Positions 1-8,255 of a stretch of 64,000 nt of DNA are shown one piece after another; position 1 is the stretch's first letter; each line of letters starts with the position of its first letter. The notes under the pieces are model-generated. The model was given only the letters and a program-made list of their open reading frames with translations. It ran no database searches and had not been told where the DNA came from. Made by a program: the position numbers and the translations under genes. The stretch lies in the NCBI RefSeq assembly GCF_017498545.1, contig NZ_CP071793.1:8674256-8738255 (forward strand), read 5' to 3'. The stretch comes from Sulfidibacter corallicola (GTDB lineage Bacteria; Acidobacteriota; Holophagae; Acanthopleuribacterales; Acanthopleuribacteraceae).

Positions 1-2
1 CG

Positions 3-1967
3 ATGTTGTTGATGGGATCGCGCTCCTGGGAATTGGTGCTGGCGGAATGGGTGGAACCGGAAACGCCCGTTTTGGAAATGGTGCAGAACCTTCGCCTCGA
101 GCAGAACCACGAGGATTTGCCCGTGTTTGTGCTCGCGACGGAAGAGCTGGCCGGGAAGGGCGTCGAGGCGATCGAAGCGGGTGCCACCGATTTTTTCGTG
201 CGGCCCTTCAACCTGGCCTTGATCCGCGCCAAGACCCAAAACGTGAGAGAGGTGCGGCAACGCATCGAACAGGTCCGCGACAGTATGGAGCGCTACCTGC
301 TCGCGGCGCGCGGTACCAACGACGGCCTTTGGGATTTGGATCTGGAGACCCGCACGGTGTACCTCAACAGCACCTGTCGAGAGCTGTTGGGGCTCGACAT
401 GAAGACCGAGTACACCACCAAGAAGGATTGGCTCGAGCGGGTCCATCCCGACGATCGCGATGCGTTCAAGAGCCGCCTGGCGCTCCACCTGGAGGGCGTG
501 ACGCCGCTCTTGGAGGACCAGCACCGCATTCGGCATCATTCGGGACGCTACATCTGGGTGCTGTGCCGCGGTTCGGCCAATCGACCGGGCTTGGGCCGGG
601 CGACCCGTGTGGCCGGAATGATCACCGATTTGACCAACCGAAGCCTGCACGACACCCGAACCGGCCTGCCGTTTCGCGGCTTTTTCATGGATCGCCTCAG
701 CCAGGCCATGACCTGCAGCCAACTCAACGGCGATGTGTGCTACTCGATGCTCTACGTCGATATCGATCGGTTCAAGGTCATCAGCGAGGGATTTGGCCAC
801 AACATGGTGGATGAGGTGTTGGTGGCGTTCGCCGAGCGGTTGGAGCGTTGTCTGAGGGAAGGGGACACCCTGGCGTTTCTCGGGGGCGACACCTTTGTCG
901 TGCTGCTCCAAGACGGCTCCGAAGCCCGCCAGGCGCAACACGTGGCCAACCAGATCCACATGCAGCTCATCGCGCCGTTCCACATCGAGGACCACGAGGT
1001 CTTCACCAAGGCGAGCATCGGGATCAGTACCGTGGCCCCGATGGTACGCAATCCGGAGGAGGTTTTGCGCCGCGCCCAGACGGCCATGAAACACGCCCGC
1101 CGGCTCGGCTCGGGGCATACGGGCGTCTATGGCGAGGGGATGGACAGCAAGACCCGCCACCTGCTGGAAATGGAGAGCAAGTTGCGGTCGGCCCTCGATC
1201 GCCAGGAATTGACCATCTATTTCCAACCGCAGTTGTGCCTGGGCGAGAACCGCATCACCGGCATGGAAACCCTGTTGCGCTGGAAGCACGGCGGCAAGAT
1301 GATTTCGCCCGGGGAGTTCATTCCGGTGGCCGAGGAGACGGACCTGATTCTGCCGATCGGGGAGTGGGTGCTGCGCGAGGCCGCGGCCAAGACCATGCGC
1401 TGGATCGACATGGGGTTGGGACCGCTGCGCGTGGCGGTCAATCTCTCCGAACGCCAGTTCCGCGCCCAGAACCTGTTTCGCATCGTCGAGCAGGTCCTGA
1501 TCGATACCCGCCTGCCGCCCGAGTGCCTGGAACTGGAACTGACCGAAAGCATTTTCGTGGACGATCCGGAAGCGACTCGACAAACGTTGATGGCGTTCCA
1601 CAAGCTGGGCTGCAAGGTGGCGCTCGACGATTTCGGGACGGGCTACTCCTCGATGAGCTATCTCAAATCCTTCCCCTTGGATACCCTGAAGATCGACCGC
1701 GCGTTCGTGATGGACCTGACGTCCGATCCGCGCGATGCGGCTCTGTGTTCCTCGATGATTTCCCTGGCCCACCAGCTCAACATGGACGTCATCGCGGAGG
1801 GGGTCGAGTCGCAGGAGCAGTTGATCATTTTACGCGCCTTCCAATGCGACGAAATCCAGGGTTATTTCTTTTCCAAGCCGCTGGCGGCCGACAAGTTCGA
1901 GACGTTCATCCGCGAGCATCGGCTCAAGTCCGAACGGGCCAAGGACGACCTGGGATTCCAGTTCTAG
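3..1967 (+). CDS. REC (partial)-PAS-GGDEF-EAL cyclic-di-GMP signalling protein, 5' truncated by window edge
   Basis: The frame is already open at the first bases and its opening residues match the second half of a response-regulator receiver domain (GATDFF then RPF near residue 65), so the real start lies upstream. Order within the window: REC remnant about 1-85, PAS about 95-215, GGDEF about 215-385, EAL about 395-650. The cyclase signature reads GGDTF (residues 294-298): the metal/catalytic Glu of GGDEF is replaced by Thr, so cyclase activity is doubtful. The phosphodiesterase half keeps ETLLRW (Glu422) and DDFGTGYSS, the residues known to bind metal and c-di-GMP. The likely role is a phosphodiesterase or c-di-GMP sensor controlled by phosphorylation of the receiver domain. 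Downstream is a repeat array, with no co-directional partner. Confidence 0.9.
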   Translation: MLLMGSRSWELVLAEWVEPETPVLEMVQNLRLEQNHEDLPVFVLATEELAGKGVEAIEAGATDFFVRPFNLALIRAKTQNVREVRQRIEQVRDSMERYLLAARGTNDGLWDLDLETRTVYLNSTCRELLGLDMKTEYTTKKDWLERVHPDDRDAFKSRLALHLEGVTPLLEDQHRIRHHSGRYIWVLCRGSANRPGLGRATRVAGMITDLTNRSLHDTRTGLPFRGFFMDRLSQAMTCSQLNGDVCYSMLYVDIDRFKVISEGFGHNMVDEVLVAFAERLERCLREGDTLAFLGGDTFVVLLQDGSEARQAQHVANQIHMQLIAPFHIEDHEVFTKASIGISTVAPMVRNPEEVLRRAQTAMKHARRLGSGHTGVYGEGMDSKTRHLLEMESKLRSALDRQELTIYFQPQLCLGENRITGMETLLRWKHGGKMISPGEFIPVAEETDLILPIGEWVLREAAAKTMRWIDMGLGPLRVAVNLSERQFRAQNLFRIVEQVLIDTRLPPECLELELTESIFVDDPEATRQTLMAFHKLGCKVALDDFGTGYSSMSYLKSFPLDTLKIDRAFVMDLTSDPRDAALCSSMISLAHQLNMDVIAEGVESQEQLIILRAFQCDEIQGYFFSKPLAADKFETFIREHRLKSERAKDDLGFQF

Positions 1968-3043
1968 CCGGTGCCGATCCAGGCGAGCCAGACGCTTGCC
2001 TGGAGCCCCCGGATGCTGAGAGTTCCGTCGTGCCCGGTAGGTGCCAGGCCATCCCGGCCGTACCTGCCCAGGGCGCTGGGCCGACATTACGAAGCGAGCC
2101 GGTCCGGGGAACCCGCACGCGCGTAAGGGACGTAACGCCTGTAGGTTGAGCAGCTTGCCATACCGGCCGTGCTCAGCCATTCGAAGCAACCCATTTATCG
2201 ACAATGGGTTACAGTATCGAGCGCAGCCCAGGTTTCCACCAGCTCTCCCTTTGTCGAAGCACCATCATTCCCGATTCCCGCATCACGAGAGAGACGTCGA
2301 GCCAGTAGGTTGGCCCGCTGGGCCGACGCTTCGAAGCAATCCACGCAACAGCAATCAATTGCGCCAAAGAGCGAAGCCGATCATTTCCCTCGCGACCCCG
2401 ATCAAAAGCCGCAAAGTCAGAAGTCCCCGCATCGCGAGAGGGGTGCCCTGTAGGTTGAGCGGCTTGCATTACCGGCCGTGCTCAACCAATCGAAGCAACC
2501 TGGAATGGTTCCAAATTGATCATCGAGAGATTTTGAGGCCCGGCTTATCCGCTTCGCTCTTTTACCACTTGATCTTGCGAAGCGTGGATCGCTTCGAAGC
2601 GTCGGCCCAGCGGGCCAACCTACCGCGACGACGACCCGCTTCGAAATGCGGGAACCGCGCGCGTTGGTGGCTTCGAAGAGTACATCCGGCGGGCTTACCG
2701 CCCCTGATGTACCTACCTGGCACGACGTCCCTTATCGACATGGGGGAACTCCTTGAATGCGTCACTTCGAAGTGTCGGCCCAGCGGGCATACCGCCCGTG
2801 ACCAACCTACCGCGACGACGGTGGGCTTCGAAATGCGGGAACCGCGCGCGCTGGTGGCTTCGAAGAGTACATCCGGAGAGCTTACCGCCCCTGATGTACC
2901 TACCTGGCACGACGCCCCTTATCGACATGGGGGAACTCCCGAGCGATTCGCTTCGATTGGTTTCCCACTTGAAACCCAGTCACCGGTGTTCGGCTTGGGA
3001 GCAACCTTCTTGGATCACGTCTGGCCGGAATGGCCGACAAACG
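1968..3043. repeat. Intergenic repeat array 1
   Basis: This kilobase between two convergent gene ends has no credible gene. It holds copies of the repeat family also found at about 9530-10620, 57100-57540 and 63120-64000. Recognisable blocks are a GTAGGTTGAGC...GCTCAACC palindrome (about 2140-2175 and 2452-2490), a GGTTGGCCC/GGGCCGAC version (about 2308-2330, reversed near 2595-2625 and 2770-2790), and the block CAATTGCGCCAAAGAGCGAA (about 2356-2375). From about 2601 to 2970 a 187-bp unit is directly repeated. Open frames here are short, run through both strands and share no amino-acid homology between copies. Confidence 0.75.
2601..2970. repeat. Tandem direct repeat, two copies of about 187 bp
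   Basis: The string TCGAAATGCGGGAACCGCGC begins at 2641 and again at 2828, and the following text (GTACATCCGG, then CTTACCGCCCCTGATGTACC, then ATCGACATGGGGGAACTCC) recurs in the same order at the same 187-bp offset with few differences. 187 is not a multiple of three, so this is not a coding repeat. Each unit carries the reversed GGGCCGAC-type palindrome of the dispersed family. Confidence 0.8.
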
Positions 3044-5194
3044 TCACTCCCCCGCTTGGGCGAAGCGGGCTTCCTGTTTGCGGAGGTAGGGGCTGTCGTG
3101 AAGGTCGATCGCCTTGCGGATGGTATCGAGCGCCGCGTCGGTCTCGCCGCGGGCATGTTGGATTTCGGCCAGGGTATCCAACACATTGGCCTTCTCTCGG
3201 GGTGAGGTCGATGCGGCCACGCCCGCTTCCGCCAATTTCTGCGCACGATCCAGGCCCGCTCGATGCTGGAAGAGCCACCAGGCGGTGTTGTTCAGCAAGC
3301 CCGCATTGTCGCGCCAATCTTTGGGCATGAGCATGCTGCGGTAGGCCAACGCCTTGTCGATGTCGCCGGTGATCGAGATGTGGAAGTTCATGGCCAGCGC
3401 CAGGTGCCGCTGAATCAGGGATTCATCCAAGGCGGTGGCATCCTCTCCCGCCGGTTTCAGGGTGTCGAGCCGCGCCAGGCTTTGGCCCAGCAGGCCGTTA
3501 CAGGCCTTCGCGCCGAGAAGCTGCTCGCTCAAGCGCAAGGCTCCGCGGAACTGCATCGCGTGGCTGTTGCCTCGGCGTTCGATGTACCGCTCGAGGATCC
3601 GGCTGGCCATGGCGCAGTTGCACTGGAAATCGGGATCGTCCAGCCCGTTGAGAAGGGCGTTGAAACGACCCAGCGCGACCAGGCGCTCGTCGGCGCCCCT
3701 GGCTCCGGCTTCCTTGAAGTATTGGATCGAGGCCGCGTAATCGCCTTGAATGAAACGGTACCGCGCCAAGAAGAGTGCCTTGTCCTGCGTGGGCGCCTCG
3801 CGATAGGTCCGTTCCAGGACCTGGTCGGCCTTCGAAGTGTCGAAGGTCTTGTTCCGATTGGCCTGGACCCAAGCCTTCAAAGAGGCGCGTTTCTCTCGAT
3901 CCAACCATCGACCTGCGACGACGACACCCACGATCGCGTCGGGGGAGGGGACCGCGGTGAAAGGATCGCTTTTCAGCAGCACCAGATCGGCGCGCTGCCC
4001 CACGGCGATGCGGCCGCTGGTTTTCTCCAGCCCCAGCGCGCGAGGCCCGTTGAGGGTCGATGCCCTGAGTGCCTCCCGCGGGGTGAATCCGGCGTGATCG
4101 ACCAGGTGTTGCATCTCCTCGTAGACCGAGCTTCCCGGGAACACCATGGGCACGGCCAGGTCGGTTCCCGTCAGGAACGGGACTTTTCGCTGGTGGCAGC
4201 GCCTCACGAAGCGATTGACCTTGTCGAACGTGCCTTTCCAATCGATGCCGCCGCCACCTTCGGCGCGCCGTTCGGCGACCTGATCCTGCCATTTTCGTCG
4301 CAAGCTATCGGATACCAGGCCGCTCCGAGGGTCGCCCTTGTCCAAATTGGCCTGCATCTCCTCGGCAGTGCGCATGCGGTCCATCATCGCCACGTAGGTC
4401 GGGTCGAAAAACACGTTGGCGCGAACCATCCCGTCGATCGCCTTCTCCCATTTCGCCTCCGTGAATTCCGGATCCAGAAACAACAGGAAGGGCAGGTGTT
4501 CGAAGCCGGTTTGCCCGGCTTCGATCGATTCCTCGATCGAGAAACGGCCTTCCACATGACCCGTCAGCGCGAGCTGGCGACGCTTGGCTTCTCTTCCGAT
4601 CGCCGCCATGGTGTCCGCATCCGCGATCGTGCGTACCTTGACGAGATCCATCGGCAGTGGCCCCATGATCTCGAACGCCTCCGCAACTTCATGCGGATCG
4701 CGCACGGGAATCCGGAACTCGAGCGGGGTCTTGAAATGGGAGCGGACGGCCTTGAGCCATTTTCGATATTCGAAGATGGGGCCGGCGGCGAAGATCCGGG
4801 GGCCGATCAGGCGCCCTTCGGCGATGCGTTCCTTGAACGCCCTGGCCTGCAATGGGTCGCCGCCCATGTCGCGAACCAGCGTGACGCCGTTGACCGCGAA
4901 GAGGGTGAGGGTCGTGTCGTTGAAGGATTGCAGGTGGACGTGCATGTCGCTCAGGCCGGGGATCAGGTAGCGCCCGCTTCCGTCGACGACCGTCGCCTGA
5001 TCGGGTATCGCTATTTCGCTGGCCGAACCCATCGCCCAAATGACGCGATCCTGAACGATCAGGGTTTGATGAGGGACGACCTGTTCGAGGACCGGATCGG
5101 CGAGGGTAACGTTGCGGATGACCAGGATCGACGGACCTGAATCGGTGATGGGAAGCGCGAAGCAGAGCAAACCGACGAGCGCGAAAAACGACAT
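3044..5194 (-). CDS. Secreted amidohydrolase with C-terminal TPR region
   Basis: A 716-residue protein starting at an ATG preceded by AGGAG at 5-nt spacing, with a hydrophobic signal-like N-terminus (residues 1-18). Residues about 20-430 are an amidohydrolase-superfamily TIM barrel of the imidazolonepropionase-like/prolidase type: HVH metal motif at 85-87, a candidate carbamylated Lys at 186 (DLVKV), His213 (TGHV), His233 (FEHLPF) and Asp345 (TGTDLAVP). Residues about 440-716 are helical and TPR-like (ALFLARYRFIQGDYAASIQYF, DTLAEIQHARGETDAALDTI). Related proteins hydrolyse cyclic amides or dipeptides; the substrate here is unknown. The TPR extension roughly doubles the length of a plain amidohydrolase and suggests a protein partner. 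It is monocistronic and converges on repeat array 1. Confidence 0.85.
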   Translation of the reverse strand: MSFFALVGLLCFALPITDSGPSILVIRNVTLADPVLEQVVPHQTLIVQDRVIWAMGSASEIAIPDQATVVDGSGRYLIPGLSDMHVHLQSFNDTTLTLFAVNGVTLVRDMGGDPLQARAFKERIAEGRLIGPRIFAAGPIFEYRKWLKAVRSHFKTPLEFRIPVRDPHEVAEAFEIMGPLPMDLVKVRTIADADTMAAIGREAKRRQLALTGHVEGRFSIEESIEAGQTGFEHLPFLLFLDPEFTEAKWEKAIDGMVRANVFFDPTYVAMMDRMRTAEEMQANLDKGDPRSGLVSDSLRRKWQDQVAERRAEGGGGIDWKGTFDKVNRFVRRCHQRKVPFLTGTDLAVPMVFPGSSVYEEMQHLVDHAGFTPREALRASTLNGPRALGLEKTSGRIAVGQRADLVLLKSDPFTAVPSPDAIVGVVVAGRWLDREKRASLKAWVQANRNKTFDTSKADQVLERTYREAPTQDKALFLARYRFIQGDYAASIQYFKEAGARGADERLVALGRFNALLNGLDDPDFQCNCAMASRILERYIERRGNSHAMQFRGALRLSEQLLGAKACNGLLGQSLARLDTLKPAGEDATALDESLIQRHLALAMNFHISITGDIDKALAYRSMLMPKDWRDNAGLLNNTAWWLFQHRAGLDRAQKLAEAGVAASTSPREKANVLDTLAEIQHARGETDAALDTIRKAIDLHDSPYLRKQEARFAQAGE

Positions 5195-5389
5195 GCGGAC
5201 TCCTTTGGGCGGGGCTTTGGACGCGAAAGGAGAATGGGGGCCTCTAAGCCCTATGTCGTCGATCGGGGCCGATAAGTTTCTTATTCACCTATTTTTGTGG
5301 GCAAAGGCGCCAGTGCCGCCGGAGGTTCGGCCCTGCACCTTGCGGTCCAGACGGGATCAGGCCCGCCTGGCTCCGCATCGGCTCCGAGA

Positions 5390-6154
5390 TCAGTCATCCG
5401 TGTAGCGCGCCGCCCAACTGGCGATCATGGCGCCCGCGTAACGGGCGTCTTCCGCACGGGAAAGCAGGTGGTCGGCATTGTCCAGGCTCAGAAAGCTCTT
5501 GGGATGTTTGGCCGCCTGGAAAATATCCGCCGCGTTGTCGATGCCCACGATCTGATCGAAGGGGGCGTGGCACACCAGCAGCGCCTTGCCCAGGCGGCCG
5601 ATGTTCCGGGCGGCGTCGTGCGCCAACAGGTCGTCCAGGAAATGTTCGCGGATTTCGAAGGGGCGGCCGCCGATACAGACCGTGGCCTGACCCCTGTCCC
5701 GAATCTCTTCCTCCTGCTCCTGAACCAGGTGTTTGACGTGGACCGGGTGTGCCGGCGCGCCGATGGTGGCCACCGCGCGAATCGATTCGAGCTTGCCGGC
5801 GGCGTTCAGGACCGCAGCACCGCCGAGGGAGTGACCGATCAACAATTTGGGTGCCTGGCGGGTTTCGGCCAGCAATTGGGCCGCATGCTCCAGATCCAGC
5901 AGATTGGAAGAGAAGTTGGTGTCGCCGAACTGGCCCTCGCTCTCGCCGAGTCCGGTGAAGTCGAAGCGCAGCACGCCGTATCCGGCCCCGGTCAGGGCGC
6001 GGCTGATATGGCCGACGGCGGCCAGGTTCTTGGAGCAGGTGAAACAGTGTGCGAAGAGCGCATAGGCCTTGGGGTCGGTATCCTTGGGGCTGTCCAGGCG
6101 GGCTGCCAGTTTTTCGCCGTTGGCGTTCGTGAACTGGAGTTTGGTCGATTTCAC
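5390..6154 (-). CDS. Alpha/beta hydrolase (serine hydrolase)
   Basis: A 254-residue cytoplasmic alpha/beta hydrolase. The start is GTG with AGGAG seven bases upstream. The oxyanion region reads FAHCFTCSKN near residues 34-43, the nucleophile elbow is GHSLGG (Ser about 109), followed by APAHPVHVKHL, and the C-terminal SLDNADHLLS holds the probable catalytic Asp/His pair. The FAHCFTCSK motif and overall sequence resemble the hydrolase half of proteins that are elsewhere fused to an OsmC peroxidase domain. No OsmC domain or gene is present here. Function is likely esterase or acyl hydrolase, substrate unknown. It stands alone between a ~200-bp and a ~770-bp spacer. Confidence 0.85.
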   Translation of the reverse strand: MKSTKLQFTNANGEKLAARLDSPKDTDPKAYALFAHCFTCSKNLAAVGHISRALTGAGYGVLRFDFTGLGESEGQFGDTNFSSNLLDLEHAAQLLAETRQAPKLLIGHSLGGAAVLNAAGKLESIRAVATIGAPAHPVHVKHLVQEQEEEIRDRGQATVCIGGRPFEIREHFLDDLLAHDAARNIGRLGKALLVCHAPFDQIVGIDNAADIFQAAKHPKSFLSLDNADHLLSRAEDARYAGAMIASWAARYTDD

Positions 6155-6922
6155 GTGGGTCTCCTCGTTAGCGGGTTCTCTCGGCGCACGGATCGGTCCG
6201 TTCGCCAGGGACTCTTGCCGGCAAACACACGGGGCCGTGCCTTTCTTTCAGTTTTTCGATGGAGGGCCGGATCGGACAGGTCGGGGAAATGCGGCAAGCC
6301 CGTTTTTTCAAACAGGCGCCCATCCAGGAATGTCGGTTTTGCGAAAGTGGATCACGGAAACGGCCAGCGATCCCGTCCTGCGCGGTATCGGCCATCAGCT
6401 ATCAGCCAATCAACTGCAAACAAGGACGTTGCTGCAATCCGACGGTGGCGAGCCGATACCGTGCTCATCCAGTCTAACCAGTTTGGGAGCGGCAACCATT
6501 CCTTTTCTGGATGGGCACTAACTTTTCTTCGCGTCTCATTGATGTTAGATTGTGCCCATCCAGAAACACAGGTTTTTTGGAACGAGTCCCCTGGATGGGT
6601 CCCCGAGACCATGCGAGGTGATCTCGGCGGTCGGGTATCGGGAATCAGCCCAGCGGTTTCGTGGCTGGAACCCAACTCCGAATTCCGGGATCCTGCCCAT
6701 TCGGCCGGCCAAACTCGTCGATCGGCGGGGGGCCTTTTTCGGGCAGGGCACTGGTTGGGGCATCCATCAGGCGCAAATCTCCTTTTTGACTTTGCGCTTC
6801 GAGTCGTTTCTCCGCGCACGATCTTCGATTCGGCGTGCGGTTCGGATGAGGCGGGCTCCGTCGGGACTTCGGCAAGGATTCAATGATTTTCCAGATCGTC
6901 AAGGTTTTGAGGTTTTACCATC
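6155..6922. other. Intergenic region, no gene recognised; contains a perfect inverted repeat
   Basis: This 768-base spacer separates the divergent hydrolase and MscS genes. Frames here have no protein-like composition or start signals. It contains one perfect 15-bp inverted repeat (described separately) and a further half copy (CCTGGATGGGT near 6590-6600). The promoters of both flanking genes presumably lie here, but I could not place them confidently. Confidence 0.6.
6504..6566. repeat. Perfect 15-bp inverted repeat of the GTGCCCATCCAG family
   Basis: TTTCTGGATGGGCAC (6504-6518) is exactly complementary to GTGCCCATCCAGAAA (6552-6566), with a 33-base spacer. The same half-sites recur as imperfect inverted pairs near 14573-14621 and 29595-29653, always in spacers, so this is a small dispersed element rather than a gene-specific operator. 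Confidence 0.75.
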
Positions 6923-7729
6923 ATGGACGGAAAAGAAACGGCTTTATTGGCTCCCTACCTGAATTTCCTGCAGAACTTCTTCATCGCCATCATCATCCTC
7001 GTCATCGGTTGGATTCTCAGCAAATGGGCCAACCGCATCTTGCTCGGGGTCCTTCGCAACCGCAAGGTCGACGAGGCCCTCGCCCGATTCTTGGGGAACA
7101 TTCTTCAGTATATCGTGCTCGTCATGGCGGTCATTACCGCGCTCGGTACCGTCGGCATCGAAACCACCAGTCTCGTGGCCGTGTTGGCCTCCGCCGGTAT
7201 CGCCATCGGTCTGGCGCTGCAGGGCAGCCTCTCCAATTTCGCCAGCGGGGTCCTGATTCTGTTTTTCCGACCCTTCAACCTCGGCGATCGGATCTCCGCC
7301 GCGGGTGAGACGGGCTTGGTCGACGACATCGGTATCTTCACGACCACCATCCTGACGCCGGAGAACCACAAGATCATCATTCCCAACGCATCCGTACTTT
7401 CCGGTCCCATCACCAACTACACCACCCTGGGCACCCGCCGAGCCAGTGTCGAGGTCGGCGTGGCCTATGGCGCCGACGTTCCCAAGACCATCGAGGTCCT
7501 GTTGGGCGCGGCCAAGCGCGGGGAAGGGGTGCTGACCGACCCCGAACCGGGCGTCTTTTTCGCCAATCTGGGCGCCAGCTCGCTCGACTTCTCCGTCAAT
7601 GTCTGGTGCCAACCGGACGATTACCTCACCATGATCCACAGCGTGCGCCAGACGGTTTACGAGGATCTGAACGCCGCCGGCATCGAGATCCCCTTCAACC
7701 AGATCGTCGTGCACCAGGCCGACAAGTAA
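6923..7729 (+). CDS. MscS-family mechanosensitive ion channel
   Basis: A 268-residue small-conductance mechanosensitive channel, close to the usual length of minimal MscS proteins. Three membrane segments are visible: about 12-38, 58-84 and the pore-lining helix about 87-112 (VLASAGIAIGLALQGSLSNF), which keeps the Gly/Ala-rich packing typical of MscS TM3. The beta domain follows (RPFNLGDRISAAGETGLVDDIGIFTT, NHKIIIPNASVLSGPITNY), then the alpha/beta vestibule domain ending at IEIPFNQIVVH. Such channels open on hypo-osmotic shock and release solutes across the inner membrane. ATG start with a weak GAGG 11 bases upstream. Monocistronic. Confidence 0.95.
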   Translation: MDGKETALLAPYLNFLQNFFIAIIILVIGWILSKWANRILLGVLRNRKVDEALARFLGNILQYIVLVMAVITALGTVGIETTSLVAVLASAGIAIGLALQGSLSNFASGVLILFFRPFNLGDRISAAGETGLVDDIGIFTTTILTPENHKIIIPNASVLSGPITNYTTLGTRRASVEVGVAYGADVPKTIEVLLGAAKRGEGVLTDPEPGVFFANLGASSLDFSVNVWCQPDDYLTMIHSVRQTVYEDLNAAGIEIPFNQIVVHQADK

Positions 7730-8255
7730 TTCGGCGGGGCGATGCGCGCACGGCCGCATCGCGTTCGGGACGGATCCCGCTCCCAAGAGGGGGATCCGGA
7801 CGACGTTCGACATGCCCATCCATTGGTCGTTCCGGGAGGCGTTACCGTCTCCCGGGAATGTACCTGACCCGCGCGGTTCTCTCGTTTGGTTGTGTTGTGA
7901 GTGTAAACTATTTTATAATAAACGTTTACGTTTACGGTTTATAGATTCTTGCTTGCAAGCCGTGCGAAAATCGGCTTGAATGAAGTGCATATTCATACCC
8001 AGAGCGTGCGTTCGGGTGGATGCGGTTTCGCAAGATAGTGGAGCCCAACGCGTCGAGGCAGGCCGTGTAGGCATGCGAGAACCTACTCGAAATCGTGTGT
8101 CGAGCCACGTCGCGATGTGTTGAACTCCAAGAGATAGTGTGATCGGATCCCTGGAAAACGTTCGATTTGGGTTATCGGCTCGTTCTTCGATTTGTGCCCG
8201 GATCCGTGACGGATTCGGATGCCATACGAAGCCTGAAAATATTGACGGGGGCAGC
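7730..8255. other. Intergenic region with an AT-rich promoter and long leader
   Basis: A spacer of 526 bases between two co-directional genes. An AT-rich island at about 7895-7945 breaks the otherwise GC-rich composition and carries a consensus -10 hexamer. The roughly 330 bases from there to the next start codon contain no open frame with a ribosome-binding site and no riboswitch class I recognise. Confidence 0.6.
7890..7919 (+). promoter_or_regulatory. Candidate sigma-70 promoter for the secreted protein gene at 8256
   Basis: A perfect -10 hexamer TATAAT (7914-7919) stands 18 bases after TTGTGT (7890-7895, a 3/6 match to the -35 consensus) in the only AT-rich patch of this spacer. Transcription starting near 7926 would give an untranslated leader of about 330 nt. 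The region just downstream holds a direct repeat of GTTTAC and the palindrome GCTTGCAAGC. Confidence 0.45.

Noticed and set aside
848..2149. 433-codon frame overlapping the first gene
   Set aside because: Same strand but another frame inside a clear GGDEF-EAL gene; sequence is Arg/Gly/Pro-rich without domains.
2041..3330. Frames crossing repeat array 1
   Set aside because: They translate repeat blocks in arbitrary frames; the same repeats give different peptides in each copy.
3263..5140. Long open frame antisense to the amidohydrolase gene
   Set aside because: Shadow of GC-rich codon use; the opposite strand encodes a clear amidohydrolase with metal-binding motifs and a good start.
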